From Liquidambar formosana (taxonomy: Eukaryota > Streptophyta > Magnoliopsida > Saxifragales > Altingiaceae), in contig CM077833.1 in NCBI GenBank assembly GCA_039720395.1, forward strand, positions 26,186,271-26,250,270: 64,000 bases of DNA. The letters are read 5' to 3'. The notes beneath the pieces are model-generated. The model was not told the origin of the DNA, ran no database searches, and worked only from the letters and a program-made list of their open reading frames with translations. Both the position numbers and the translations under genes were made by a program. Positions 1-11,235 of this stretch are shown piece by piece (positions within the stretch are counted from its first letter, which is position 1; every line of letters starts with the position of its first letter).

Positions 1-1150
1 CAGAGCCTTAATCTTTTTCTTTTTTGGGGGATATGTCAGAAGTCAAGTTCTTCTCCTGCTGATATACATTCTACGGAAGGTGCCAACCAAATAAATAGCC
101 GTAACATACTGTAAAGAAGCCATCAAATGGTGCATCCCCAATCCTGAAGCCTTGCTTAAATGAGAGCCTAGCTAGCATAAATGGTCAAGCCATATATTGT
201 AGGATCACCATACGCGGAACTAACACTTGGTAAGCTGGTAAGCATGGCCTCAGTGACGACTCTCTTGCCATTCCAATGAAAATATGCTTACAATATGCTG
301 GACAACAGATTTTTCAAAAGCACAAGATGACTTGATGAGGGTAGACTTTGAACCAATTTTTTCTTGTTTCTGATAATACATTTCAATCGATGACGACATT
401 TCAAAGAGGCTGGCCATAGCACCATGAAATTTTGTGATGATGGTACTGATTGACTAATTACAGAAAGCTACACTATAGGGAGGCGGAAAAGACAGCAAAA
501 TGCTATCAATGAAACGTCAAAATTTTGCATTCCACCCGCCTTCTTAGGCTTTCTGATCCCTTTTTGTTGGTCAAGATGTGGGCCTATGTTTAAGTTCATT
601 AAGCAACAATATACCACAACTATAGGAATACTTATTTATTTTTATCTATTTTTCAATATGAGTATCATAAAACAAACCTTGTTTCTGTCAAGATTTGAGT
701 TCAAAGACGTCTTATACCCACATATATAAAAGATAACGTCTAAGAAACACACCTAAAGCCCTAACTGCAATCTTACACGGGGTTAAATATTTTTTTAATC
801 ATTTATCCTTTTTATTTTTTAAATACCGAAGGGATAATCAAAGAATCATATTGAACTATTACTATTTTGAGAATGACCATTTAACAACATTAGTGGGTTT
901 TGAATGAGTGGCCTTTTAACCTTAAATCTCTCTAGGCACCTTTGGATACTATTTTGGAGAATAAGGCTCATGGTTTATATCATGCATTAATACAATAACA
1001 TTACAATAAATTACAAGTTTTAAAAATAATAAGACTAACAGTCCCTATCCATAAACAACATTGTAATGACTCTGGCCTCATACAACCAAGGACCCAATTT
1101 CCCTATCTTATATATTTCCTGGGAACAAATGTTTCCAGGGCGAAATTGGT
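1..1150. other. AT-rich intergenic DNA downstream of the first P450
   Basis: I see no coding exon, RNA gene or clear transposon end here. The region is AT-rich, with several short homopolymer runs, and holds the 3' untranslated side of the minus-strand P450 whose stop codon lies at 1151-1153. Confidence 0.5.
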
Positions 1151-4100
1151 TTAAATTTGAGAAAGAAGGTTCAACATGGTTGCACGCGGCCGGCACTTAG
1201 CCTGCAAAGGCTGAGCCTTGGGCAAAGTGAGTCCAGTGCCTTCAGTCATATCCACCATCTCCTCACCAACTCTCTCCCATTCAAAGCACTGAATCAGTGA
1301 CCCCAACGCCAACCCAACCATACGTGTGGCCAAGCCCTCCCCAGGGCAGCTCCTCCTCCCTGAACCAAAAGGCATCAGCTTGAACCCATCTCTTTCTCCT
1401 CCAAAACCATCAAACCTCTCTGGTTTGAAATTTGTGGGGTCTACCCAAATTTTAGGGTCATTTTGTATGGCCCACAAATTCACCAGTACCATAGTGCCAC
1501 GCGGAACGCAATAACCTCCTACCATGCACTCCTCTGATGATTCGTGAGGAACTAGCATAGGGCCTGCAGGGTACATTCTCAATGTCTCAATTATGATGCT
1601 GTGGAGGTAAGGAAGCTTAGGCAGATCAATTTCGTCGATCAAACGGTCATGTCCCACATGGTTGTCGATTTCTAATTGTGCCTTCTTTAGGACTGGTGGA
1701 TTGTTGAGCAAAAGTGACAATGCCCATTCCATTGTCCCGGCAGAAGTATCAGTTCCTGCTGCCAACAGAACCTACGCATAATGTGGAATCATCATATCAG
1801 GTATGGACAAGAAGTTCAGGCTGTCATAATAGTTTCTATTAAATAATTTGCCCCAATTAAAGTTTAGACAGTAACTTTGAAATATGATTACATTCCATAT
1901 AGTCAGTCTGCTTGAAAAATCGGAACGTTTGAATGTTCTCCCTCTACAAACTGATCAACACTTGGCATGGACTTGTGACCATACTTGACTAGGGAAGCTA
2001 AGAGTTAAATCCATTTGTCTCAACTTCGCCTTCAAATTTACCATAACATAATTAAGGATAATAATCACAACCCATATGTTGATGGGTCCCTCTAACCCTA
2101 CCATGTATATATATTTTTATTTTCAAGCCATGGATTTTGCAGATCTAAGACAAATGGTCGGGAATCAGGACATCAAATACGATGAATTTTGGAGCCATTA
2201 TGAAGTGGGGATTTTGCAACTCTAAAACAATTCACGTTGCTAGGTCGCATTGGTGTCGTGTTGAGACAAAGGAATAGAGCAAACGTGTCAACCTAAGCAC
2301 AATCCATTTGGTTTTCTTGCAGATGTGACAAGACTATAAGATAAACTTAAAGAGGAAGGGGTTGCTAAGGGACGCATCCTTATCCCTCTCGTCACGAGGG
2401 ATCCCAAATTTTATAGATATTCCAAGAATGCAATTTTAAGACAAATATTATGTTATTCAATATTAATGGATAAGAGAGAACCTAAAACTTTGATAGGTGC
2501 ATGTAACCTTCTCTTATGAAATTTTGTATGTTAGATCTTAGAATTGTTTGTTATCTAACAGAAAGACATGTGTCTTAAAATTCAAATAATATCTCTTAGA
2601 ATAGAAAGATAATTAATCGACACGACCATAAGAGCACCCTCATTATAGGCTTTTTTTTCTCAAATTTGAATTGAGAAAAAAATTGCCGAGATAATGGGAA
2701 ATGCAATTTCAGACACATATCATGACATGTAATTTATTATGGTGAGTCCATCCAACTGGCAAAACTTTAACACCCCCCCCCCCCCAAAAAAAAAAAAGGG
2801 CTCAAATGAGTTACACATGTTACTATGACAGTCAAAATTGACAAAAAGTTTCGGTCAAAATGAGTAACACATGTTACTATGATAGTCAAAATTGACAAAA
2901 AAGTTTTGGTCAAAACAATTGGATAAGGGAGATATCAAACTTTGATAGTAGTGTGTGAACTTACTATGGCGGAAGGTTTTGATTTTAGGGCTGTTCTGTA
3001 TTTATCACCAAAATGACATATGTCTTTGAATTAGTACAATACCTCTTAAAAGAGGAGGAGACTTCGTGAGTACAAGCATGAGAGCACACTCATCATAACT
3101 TTTTTTTCTCAAATTTAAATTAGGAGAAAATTATGGAGAGATAAACAGAGGAGCCAGATCACTCATGGTTGAATTGCCCAACAGATGAAAGTGTCAACGA
3201 TTGAAAACATAAAAAATGCGATCAGATGATTATATACGGAGTATGAATGTACAGAGAGAGAGAGAGAGAGGGATAAATGGAGATTACCAGCATGATGCTT
3301 CTGATAATCTCGTCGTTGTAGTACTCAGGTTCCGTCTCTTGCAGCTTCAACAACACTTCAATCATCGTCTTCTTCTTCCTCCCTCCGTCACTACAACTAT
3401 CCTTCCCCATTCTCTTCCTCTGCTCATCAATCAAACTCTGCATAAACCCATCCCTCTTTTCTTGCAACACCATCATCCTCTCCTCCGTCTTATTAATCCC
3501 AACCCACCTCAACACCGGCAAAAAATCCCCGATATTCGTCGCACCTCCCAACCGAAACGTTTCCGTCACAATCTCCCGAAACATCCTCGCCTCCTCCACC
3601 TCCGCCACGTTCTCGCCGTAGTACCGCTTCCCCGCCATCATCCTCATCATCACATTAAGCGTCAGCTCGAACAACGCCGCCTTCATTTCCACCGTCCCAT
3701 CTGAACTCCCGGTAGAGACTCCACACAGTCGGCGAATCAGTGACCGGACTTCGCCAGCACGTATGCCGGAGAGCATCTGGAGGCGTTGGGATGAAAGGAT
3801 CTCGAGGGACGAGATTTTGCGGAGGTTGCGCCAGTGGTCGCCGTAGGGGGCCCAGGCGAGGGAGGTGTAGTTGTAGCCAAAGATTTTTCCGGCAGCGATG
3901 TTGGAGGGGCGGTTGGCGAAGACGACGTCGTTCTTGGAGAGGCATTCTTCGGCGGCGGAAGGGGAAGAGATGAGGAGGACGGGTCGGGAACCGAATCGGA
4001 GGAGGAGTATGGGACCCCATCGGGCTGAGATTTTGGAAAGGGTCCGGTGGAGGGGCTTTTTGAAAATGTAGAGATGGCCAATCAAGGGCAGGGTGGGAAA

Positions 4101-4196
4101 AGGGCTTGGAGGGAGATTTTGGATCTTGTGGAGGAAATGGGTAGTGAAGAGGTATAGAGCTATGAATAGGAGAAAGGAGATGATGAAGGTGTCCAT
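1151..4196 (-). CDS. CYP81-like cytochrome P450, copy A (two exons)
   Basis: Microsomal haem monooxygenase. Exon 1 is 4196-3288 and exon 2 is 1771-1151, joined in phase 0 (donor CTG|GTAATC, acceptor GTAG|GTTCTG), giving about 509 aa, the usual plant P450 length. Visible landmarks are an N-terminal membrane anchor, a proline-rich hinge ([14 protein letters not shown]), WRNLR of helix C, the oxygen-binding helix-I motif AGTDTS near residue 307, ExxR as ETLR near 365, PERF near 420, and the haem loop [11 protein letters not shown] with its cysteine near 445. Overall wording and the single intron just before helix I fit clan CYP71, family CYP81, which includes flavonoid, isoflavonoid and indole hydroxylases. 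The substrate cannot be read from sequence. A TATAAAAA box lies at 4251-4258 (minus strand), about 55 bp upstream of the ATG. No lesions seen. Confidence 0.9.
2802..2915. repeat. 57-bp tandem duplication in the P450-A intron
   Basis: A segment containing TTACACATGTTACTATGA and GTCAAAATTGACAAAAA occurs twice in direct succession with few differences. It lies in the 1.5-kb intron of P450 copy A. It follows a run of C then A at about 2770-2798, a likely slippage-prone site. Confidence 0.6.
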
Positions 4197-5806
4197 GGAT
4201 ACTGGATTAGGTGATAAAAATGTGGTTCCGTATGTGGTGGCAAGGTGTTTTTTTTATACTGTGGAAGGACTTCAGAACCTGAGAATTCCAAAGTCCGGAC
4301 TCTTGTATGTGGTCCAAACTTCTGTTTACTCTTTAACAAATAGGGAGTAACCAATAGGGTGTGGAAATGGTCTAACAGCGGCATCGTTTCTTGGATTTAC
4401 GCTTTTGAAATTTATGCTCCAAGACATGAAAGATTTCGCCATTACGCCACCCCAAAATTAATCCCAAGGCCCTCGCAGTCTCCCCATCTTACATGTGGTA
4501 GACAATAATCGGGTTATCTTCAACTTAGGTCATTGCGTTAGTGGAGTATCCAACAAAAAGACGTTGCATTAGTAAATCTTCAAATACAAGATTTCTGCTT
4601 TCTGAGAAGATTATCTGTATTTGGTTTCTAGAATTATTACTATGCTATTCCCAAATAAATAAATAAAATGGTTTTGTATTTGATTTGTACACTTGATTAA
4701 AGGATTTATCGTTAATTGGATTCATCTGGTATAAATTGTGGTTTTAACTACTCCCTATGCATGCGTTGAGAAAAAGAGGGTTAACCACCTATTGTATAGC
4801 TAAAGGACCTATTGAGATCTCTTTTGAACCACCAAAAAAATAAAAAAAGAGAGTGAGAGAATAGTAACTAGAATGAGAAGCCGAAAATAATTCTTTTTAT
4901 TATTATTTAGAAAGAGTAGTAGCGAGAATGAGAAACTTGAATAATCCTATTGGTAAAAGAAAAAAAAAAAGCCATCTTATGCAGGGTTGGTGGAGCAGGT
5001 CTTGGGTGTGCTCCTAAAAAGTTATCGTTCTAACTTTTTGTAAAAATCGTTACTTGTATGGGTATAGGGCATCTCACAATTTACATGAACCGTTAATAGA
5101 ATAGTTGAGATCGAAACCAGAGTGAGACTGTAAAAATATGACATAAGATACCCCTAATAGTTAATAATAAAAAGAAAAGAAAAGAAAAAGCCTCACACGG
5201 TATGTTGAGGTAAAAAAGGAAAGGCAATGTGAATCTACCCAAGCTAAGGCGGCGAAAATACGGTGAAGCCATACTAGATGGGTTGGTGGTGATTTTCATC
5301 ACCGATGGTATCAATCGTATGAACCATAACGTGGTTTCTCTAGAATCCTACTAGATTTTTTACGAGAGAAAAACTTTGGGTGGCCAGCATTTTCTCTATT
5401 TAGAATATTTTATTTTCCTTTCTTGGAGGCATATTAATTTACCCACTCCATTTGGATTCAACTGCTGGAAAACCAAAGCCCCCGCAATTTACAAATGTCT
5501 CCCAAAGGAGTTAAAATTTGATAACCCTGCATGACTCATATGGGCCGTTGAGAGATGCCTTAGGCAACATTTGAATTCTTTATGCCAAATCTTTTTCGAT
5601 AATAGTTCTTAACTTTTAGGTGAAATGGATCTGTCAGAAAAGGATGGGAAATTGAAATTTGACCACAGCACATGTTATGCTTTCCCAAGGATGCAAATTG
5701 GGAAGGGTTGGCTTTAGGAGACATTACCATGACATTGGGGATTCAAAAGATAGAGAGATGATGCTGTTGTTTACCTGATATCTCATAAATCCATATTCGA
5801 AAAGTA
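4197..5806. other. Intergenic region between P450 copy A and the MITE
   Basis: The first ~250 bp are the promoter side of P450 copy A. The rest is AT-rich non-coding DNA. The short open frame at 5093-5314 (minus) has low-complexity composition and no recognisable family. Confidence 0.5.
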
Positions 5807-6068
5807 CTATTCCTTCTATCACATTTTATTTGATCATCTTTCTTTTTTTAATATCCTAAAATATTTTATCACTGTCAAACCTCAAACCACACAAGTTTGT
5901 TATTTTCCTAAAATACCATTTTATCTCTCTCCTAAAAAATTGATCATTTTTCCATAGGAAGGCAGCAAACTTGGAAAGTACTAATTAAATTGGTGACATG
6001 GGAATGCATTTAATATGTGTACTTACTACTTAGTTAAGGTGAGCAAATAAAATGGGATGGAGGTAGTG
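5807..6068. mobile_element. Stowaway-like MITE (262 bp)
   Basis: The ends form imperfect terminal inverted repeats: the left end reads CTATTCCTTCTATCACATTT and the right end, reverse-complemented, reads CACTACCTCCATCCCATTTT. Both sides are flanked by the dinucleotide TA. The CTCCCTCCGTCCCA-like termini and TA duplication are hallmarks of Stowaway (Tc1/mariner) MITEs. It sits between P450 copies A and B. Confidence 0.75.
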
Positions 6069-6601
6069 TAAAAAATTTCTCACTACAGTGGTATTTGGAG
6101 CACAAAGTAATTAATTCATTGTCCAAAGTAAATTCTATAAATCTACTGAAAAATAAAATAATAAAATACTAAACCTAACAGATTTTTTTTTTTATATTAT
6201 TTTTCCTTTTTGATAAGTGAACTTGACAGTTTTTCAGAAATATGTAGTAGCCATTCACATCCCAATTGTCTTACATCATGCATTGATGCAGTAAGAACCT
6301 CCTTGATGGGAAACAGTTAAAATTAACAACCATATATACTATATGGTAGGGTAATTACTCACTATGAAAAACATTGTAATTTTCGTTTTTCTCTTTTATT
6401 TTAAGCAATAGAAAAACTTAAAACTCCACATAACCTCCATATTCATATTGGGGCCAAGTTTCGGACCCATAATCTCTGCCTTTTAGAAAAGATACCTACC
6501 CATTGGGGTATTGTAATTTCCTGGGCCTCATACAACGAGACTCTATTTTCGCATCTAAGGTTCCGTGGGAGCAAACCTTCAATTCCCAAGGCCAAATTGG
6601 T
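6069..6601. other. Intergenic region downstream of P450 copy B
   Basis: AT-rich sequence with no gene seen. It holds the 3' untranslated side of the minus-strand P450 copy B, whose stop codon starts the next feature. Confidence 0.5.
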
Positions 6602-9248
6602 TCAAATTTGCGAAAGAAGGTTCAACACCTTTGGATGTGGCCGAAACTTTGCCCGTAAGGGCTTAGCCTTGGGCAAAGTAGCTCCCGCGCCTTCGGTCAT
6701 GTCCACCATCTCCTCACTAACCCTCTCCCACTCGAAGCACTGAATCAGTGACCCCAACGCCAACCCGATCATACGTGTGGCCAAGCCTACCCCAGGACAG
6801 CCCCTCCTCCCTGAACCAAACGGCATCAACTTGAATCCATCTCTTTCTTCTTCTAAGCCATCAAACCTTTCTGGTTTGAATTTTGTAGGATCCGCCCAAA
6901 TCTTAGGGTCATTTTGTATGGCCCACAGATTCACCAGTAGCATAGTACCAGCTGGAATACGGTAACCTCCTACCATGCACTCCTCTGATGACTCATGAGG
7001 TATTAGCAGTGGGCCGGCGGGATAAATTCGCAATGTCTCCATCATGATGCTGTGGAGGTAAGGAAGCTTAGGCAGATCAGATTCCTCGATCAAATGGTCA
7101 TCTCCTACATGATTGTTGATTTCGGTTTGTGCCTTCTTTAGGACTTCTGGGTTGTTTAGCAAAAGTGACATTGCCCACTCCATAGTCCCAGCAGAAGTGT
7201 CAGTTCCTGCTGCTAACAGAACCTACACATAATGTGTAAATGTGAAACCATCATATCAGGCTATCGGGTTTGATCATCTGGAATATATATATATGGGGGA
7301 ATAAATTCATGAAGTTAAATGGTGAGACTGAGAATGAGATTGGCAAGTGAAACTGCAGCAGTTCAATTTTGTTTTATGGTTATGAAATCGGCCTTGTGAA
7401 TGGACATAATATGACCCCAGACCCTTTCATATCTAGACCAGTTTACAGTTTTATGGATCATTCTATTAGAAATTGTAAGGTGTAAAAGGTTCACAATTCT
7501 GACAGAAACTATTTTTGCGTTCACCAGGAAGTTGTAAACAATTGGCCTAAATCAGATCCATATCAATGTTAAGGTGACCTAAAACCACACTTGGTGAAAT
7601 ACAATTGTCTGCCATAGAGTGTGGTTGAAATTTAGGAACATTTGAATGGCTCTTGTGCAAACTTGAGCAAAAGTTGTAGGCGGCATATGACGATACTTTT
7701 CTAGGGTGCATTGTATAGGAAGGCTGGACCAAATTCCCATTTAGCATCAACCATGTTGCTGTTAACCATTTATCTCAATAATTCCTTAACATCTTTGGCT
7801 AAATTACAGAAAATTCAGATACAAATATATAGGTGTTTAACAAAATTCCATTGAACTTCAAATCAGAATAGCTAATTTTTGTACTATTGAATTGGGATAT
7901 TTTGTCCCATTCCATTTGTTTGAGCAAATTTATCCTAAAAATAACCCACAAGAGGATTAAAAATAAAAATGACAACCCGAATCTTGATGAGTTCAACTTA
8001 GGAGAGCAACTAGGATGGGTCGTTATATTCATTCAATTGAAAGCACTTTTCATTTCAGAACCTAATAATTCAAGCTTCTATCATAAAAAGCAACCTGACA
8101 AATAATTTAGGGACCATCTTAAATTCTTTTTTCCTTTTTCTTTTTTTAAATTTTATTTTAAGTTAGTAAAATCTTACCCCCACCCCTTTTTTTTTTTTTT
8201 TTTTTTTCAATTTAACAATTTTTCAAGTTTAATTAATTAAAAAATTATTAGAAAAATAATTAATTATAATGAACTGAAACAATTGATTAGCAATTTTAGA
8301 CAAATAATTAGACACTTTCTGCATTTTCCCTTATTTAATACTCACCTGTAGGAGGCCTTTAATAGTCACGTCCGTATAGTACTCAGGTTCCTTCTCTTGC
8401 AGGCCCAACAATACTTCAATCATCGTCTTCGTCCCTCCTCCATCACGAGAAATATCACCCCCCATTCTCCTCCTCTGCTCTTCAATCAAACCCTGCATAA
8501 ACCCATCTCTCCTCTCCTGCAACGCCATCATCTTCTTATCCAACCCTCCAAAACTCACCCACTTCATCACCGGCAAAAAATCCCCCAAATTCTTCTCACC
8601 TCCCAACCGTGCCGTTTCCGCTATAATCTCCTGAAACCTCCTCGATTCCTCCACGTCCGCCAAATTCTCGCCGTAATACCGCTTCCCTGCGATCATCCTC
8701 ATCATCACATTAAGCGTTAGCTCAAAAAACGCTGACTTCATCTCCACCGTACGATCTGAATTCTTGGTACAGGCTCGATGTATCCGGCGAATCAAACACC
8801 GGACCTCGTCCGTGCGTATGCCGGAGTGCATCTGGAGGCGGTTCGATGATAGGATTTCGACGGTCGAGATTCGGCGGAGGTTGCGCCAGTGGTCGCCGTA
8901 TGGGGCCCAGGCGAGGGTGCTGTAGTTGTAGCCAAGGATTTTGCCAGCGAGGAGGCGAGGGCGGTTGGCGAAGACGATGTCGTTCTTGGTGAGGCATTCT
9001 TCGACGGCGGAAGGAGAAGAGACGAGGAGAACGGGTCGGGAGCCCAATTGGAGGAAGAGAATGGGACCCCATCGGGCGGAGATTTTGGAAAGGGAGCGGT
9101 GTATGGGTTTTTTGAGGAGGTAGAGATGGCCGATGACGGGTAGGGTGGGGAAAGGGCTTGGCGGGAGATTTTGCATCTTGCGCAGGAAGTGAACGGTGAA
9201 GAGGAATAAAGCTACGAATAGCAGAAGATACATGATCAAGCTGTCCAT
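6602..9248 (-). CDS. CYP81-like cytochrome P450, copy B (two exons)
   Basis: Exon 1 is 9248-8346 and exon 2 is 7222-6602 (donor CTACAG|GTGAGT, acceptor GTAG|GTTCTG, phase 0), encoding about 507 aa. It keeps the hydrophobic N-terminal anchor, the [14 protein letters not shown] hinge, WRNLR, helix-I AGTDTS, ETLR, PERF and the haem loop [11 protein letters not shown]. It is the closest relative of copy A in this cluster: exon 2 is nearly the same protein and ends LNLLSQI in both. The intron sits in the same place as in copies A and C, so all three derive from tandem duplication of one two-exon gene. Its intron (about 1.1 kb) is AT-rich with a long T run near 8190. Family role: endomembrane-anchored oxygenase of specialised metabolism; substrate unknown. 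No internal stop or frameshift was seen. Confidence 0.9.
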
Positions 9249-10816
9249 GGGAGTGATGTTCGCCGGGTATTTTAAGATCTAAAATAAGTCAGTCTTGGTT
9301 GGTCCTCCATGTACAGCAAAATAAAAAAAATAAAAAAAACTTTGGTTGTTAGGACCCCCCTGTGGCTATTAAACTTCTATTCCATTGAGTCAAAGGAAAA
9401 AATAAAAAAATAATGCCCAAGGTGTTGGACTTTTTTTCTAAACGAAAATATCATTCAATACACATTTATATCGAATAATTGATAAATCATTATTAACATT
9501 TTTCAAACTTCTGAATATTTTTCTTTTAATGAGTTCGTTTTCTATAAAATTAATAATTTGTAATCAACTCATTGAGAAATATGAAACAATATCTATGATG
9601 AGTTTTAAAATGTGTAAAATAATAGAAAATTTCTCTGTTAATCGAATGATTGAATTTTAAAATAAAACAAAAAAAATTCTAAAACCCTGTCATATTTGAG
9701 TTCTTCGGTTTCTATTAAAGTATGAAAGGGCAAGAAAAAGAAGGGTAGGGCTGTGTAAAGAGGTTTTTGATGAGGAAATATGAAATGTCCCAAGTAAAAG
9801 GGCTTTTGTTGACCATTTTGGTCTTGCATATATGGTGTTTCCACTTTGTTGAAGCAACTGAGATAGTGGAAGGAAATAAAGGGGAAGCAATTAACGTTGT
9901 GTTCTTTTTTCTTTGTGAGTTGATTGACTTGACTTTTTTTAGTGTGAAGATTGGATTAGGCCTCCACTCAAACATAGTACAATTACTAATAAAATTTTCC
10001 CAAATTCTATATTTTGACCTGCTAAAATGCCAATATCTGAGTCCTCTCTCAATTAGCACACTCGACCTCTCAGAGCACCCTGACTTTTCACCCCTACGGC
10101 CCTACCTCAATATGCAGCACAATAGTTTAGTTGAAATGAATCCATGGGAAAAGAGTTTTGCTGTGGATGCTAGGGGTGTCACTACCCCTAGATTAGTTTA
10201 GTTTGTATGGGCTTTACCCCCAGTTAAACACCCCCCCCCCCCCCCCCCCCCCGCCCCCCCAAAAAAAAAAGTGTTGCTGTGTGTGTCTGGTGTTTTTATC
10301 AAATTCATCAACCGGCTGATGATGGCGTTTAATCTCGGTTTTTATGTTCGAAGCGAGAGAGTTGGCTTTTCTCTTAATTACCCATCACTACATTAGCCAG
10401 CTAAAACAAGTGGGTGGATTTACCCTGATTTCCTTACTATTTTTCTTTAGAGTAGTATAGAGAATTGGAATTCGCTCGAGGCATGTCATCGATCATTTCC
10501 AGTTATTTGTATCCAAATAGAGAGCTTGACCTACCCACTGCGATGGAAATTGGGATGGATTGGCCATATTCTAGCCTGTGTAACTCATTTTTAGCATAAT
10601 TAGATGTCGATGATTTGACCATGTATAATGAGCTTGATCGAACTTTAATTCAATGAAGAATTTTGATTAAGCTTGGGATGGCCTAGCAAAGCGTCCTGTT
10701 CTTTGCATACTCGAGTAGACCTCCCTCAGGTCCCTAATTACTTTCACCCTTAGCTACCTCAGGAGATAGCAGTGTGTTTAGTGCGAAAGCCAAAAAATAC
10801 ACATTGTAAACTAATA
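9249..10816. other. Intergenic region between P450 copies B and C
   Basis: Promoter side of P450 copy B, then AT-rich DNA. A C-rich run followed by A's lies at about 10231-10270. The open frame at 9767-10201 (plus) overlaps a similarly long minus-strand frame and has no family resemblance, so I do not call a gene. Confidence 0.5.
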
Positions 10817-11085
10817 CTCCCTCTGTCCCATAAAGTTGGGCCAAGTTTGACAAAATATGCAATTTAGGAAAAAAGTAATCAATGTATTGAGTAGATTTTG
10901 TTTCTCAGAATTACCCTCTTTAGTACAACTCAAATTTTAAGACATAAAAAGGTAATTCTTGATAGTACAAAAGGTATTATAAATAAGATAAAACAAATTT
11001 ATAATTTGACTTTTCAAAGTGGACAAATATTTTGGGATAAAAAAAAAATGTAACAAAAATAGCCTATTTTATGGGCCGAAGGGAG
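10817..11085. mobile_element. Stowaway MITE (269 bp)
   Basis: The left terminus reads CTCCCTCTGTCCCATAAAG and the right terminus, reverse-complemented, reads CTCCCTTCGGCCCATAAAA. Both are flanked by the TA target duplication (10815-10816 and 11086-11087). The interior is AT-rich and non-coding. This is the classical Stowaway end sequence, in the 3' flank of P450 copy C. Confidence 0.88.
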
Positions 11086-11235
11086 TATGATTTTTTACTT
11101 TTTTTTATAATCAAAATATATGATGAAAGCAAGAGGTAAAGAAGGGGGAGGGGATGTTTGCAGGTGATGCATAGCATGACAGGAAGACAATTTTATGGTA
11201 ACAAGTTACAAGCCTATAGCGGCACAAATATGTTG

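Noticed and set aside
3216..4081. Several long open frames on both strands inside exon 1 of P450 copy A (likewise around 8397-9143 and 13251-13602 in copies B and C)
   Set aside because: They overlap a clearly conserved P450 exon and give low-complexity or proline/arginine-rich translations with no family match. They are shadows of the GC-richer coding exon.
9767..10201. 144-codon open frame on the plus strand between P450 copies B and C
   Set aside because: Unrecognisable translation, overlapping open frames on the other strand, and no splice or promoter context.
10231..10270. C-rich tract followed by A's as a structured regulatory element
   Set aside because: Simple homopolymer with no conserved context; possibly also a sequencing artefact.
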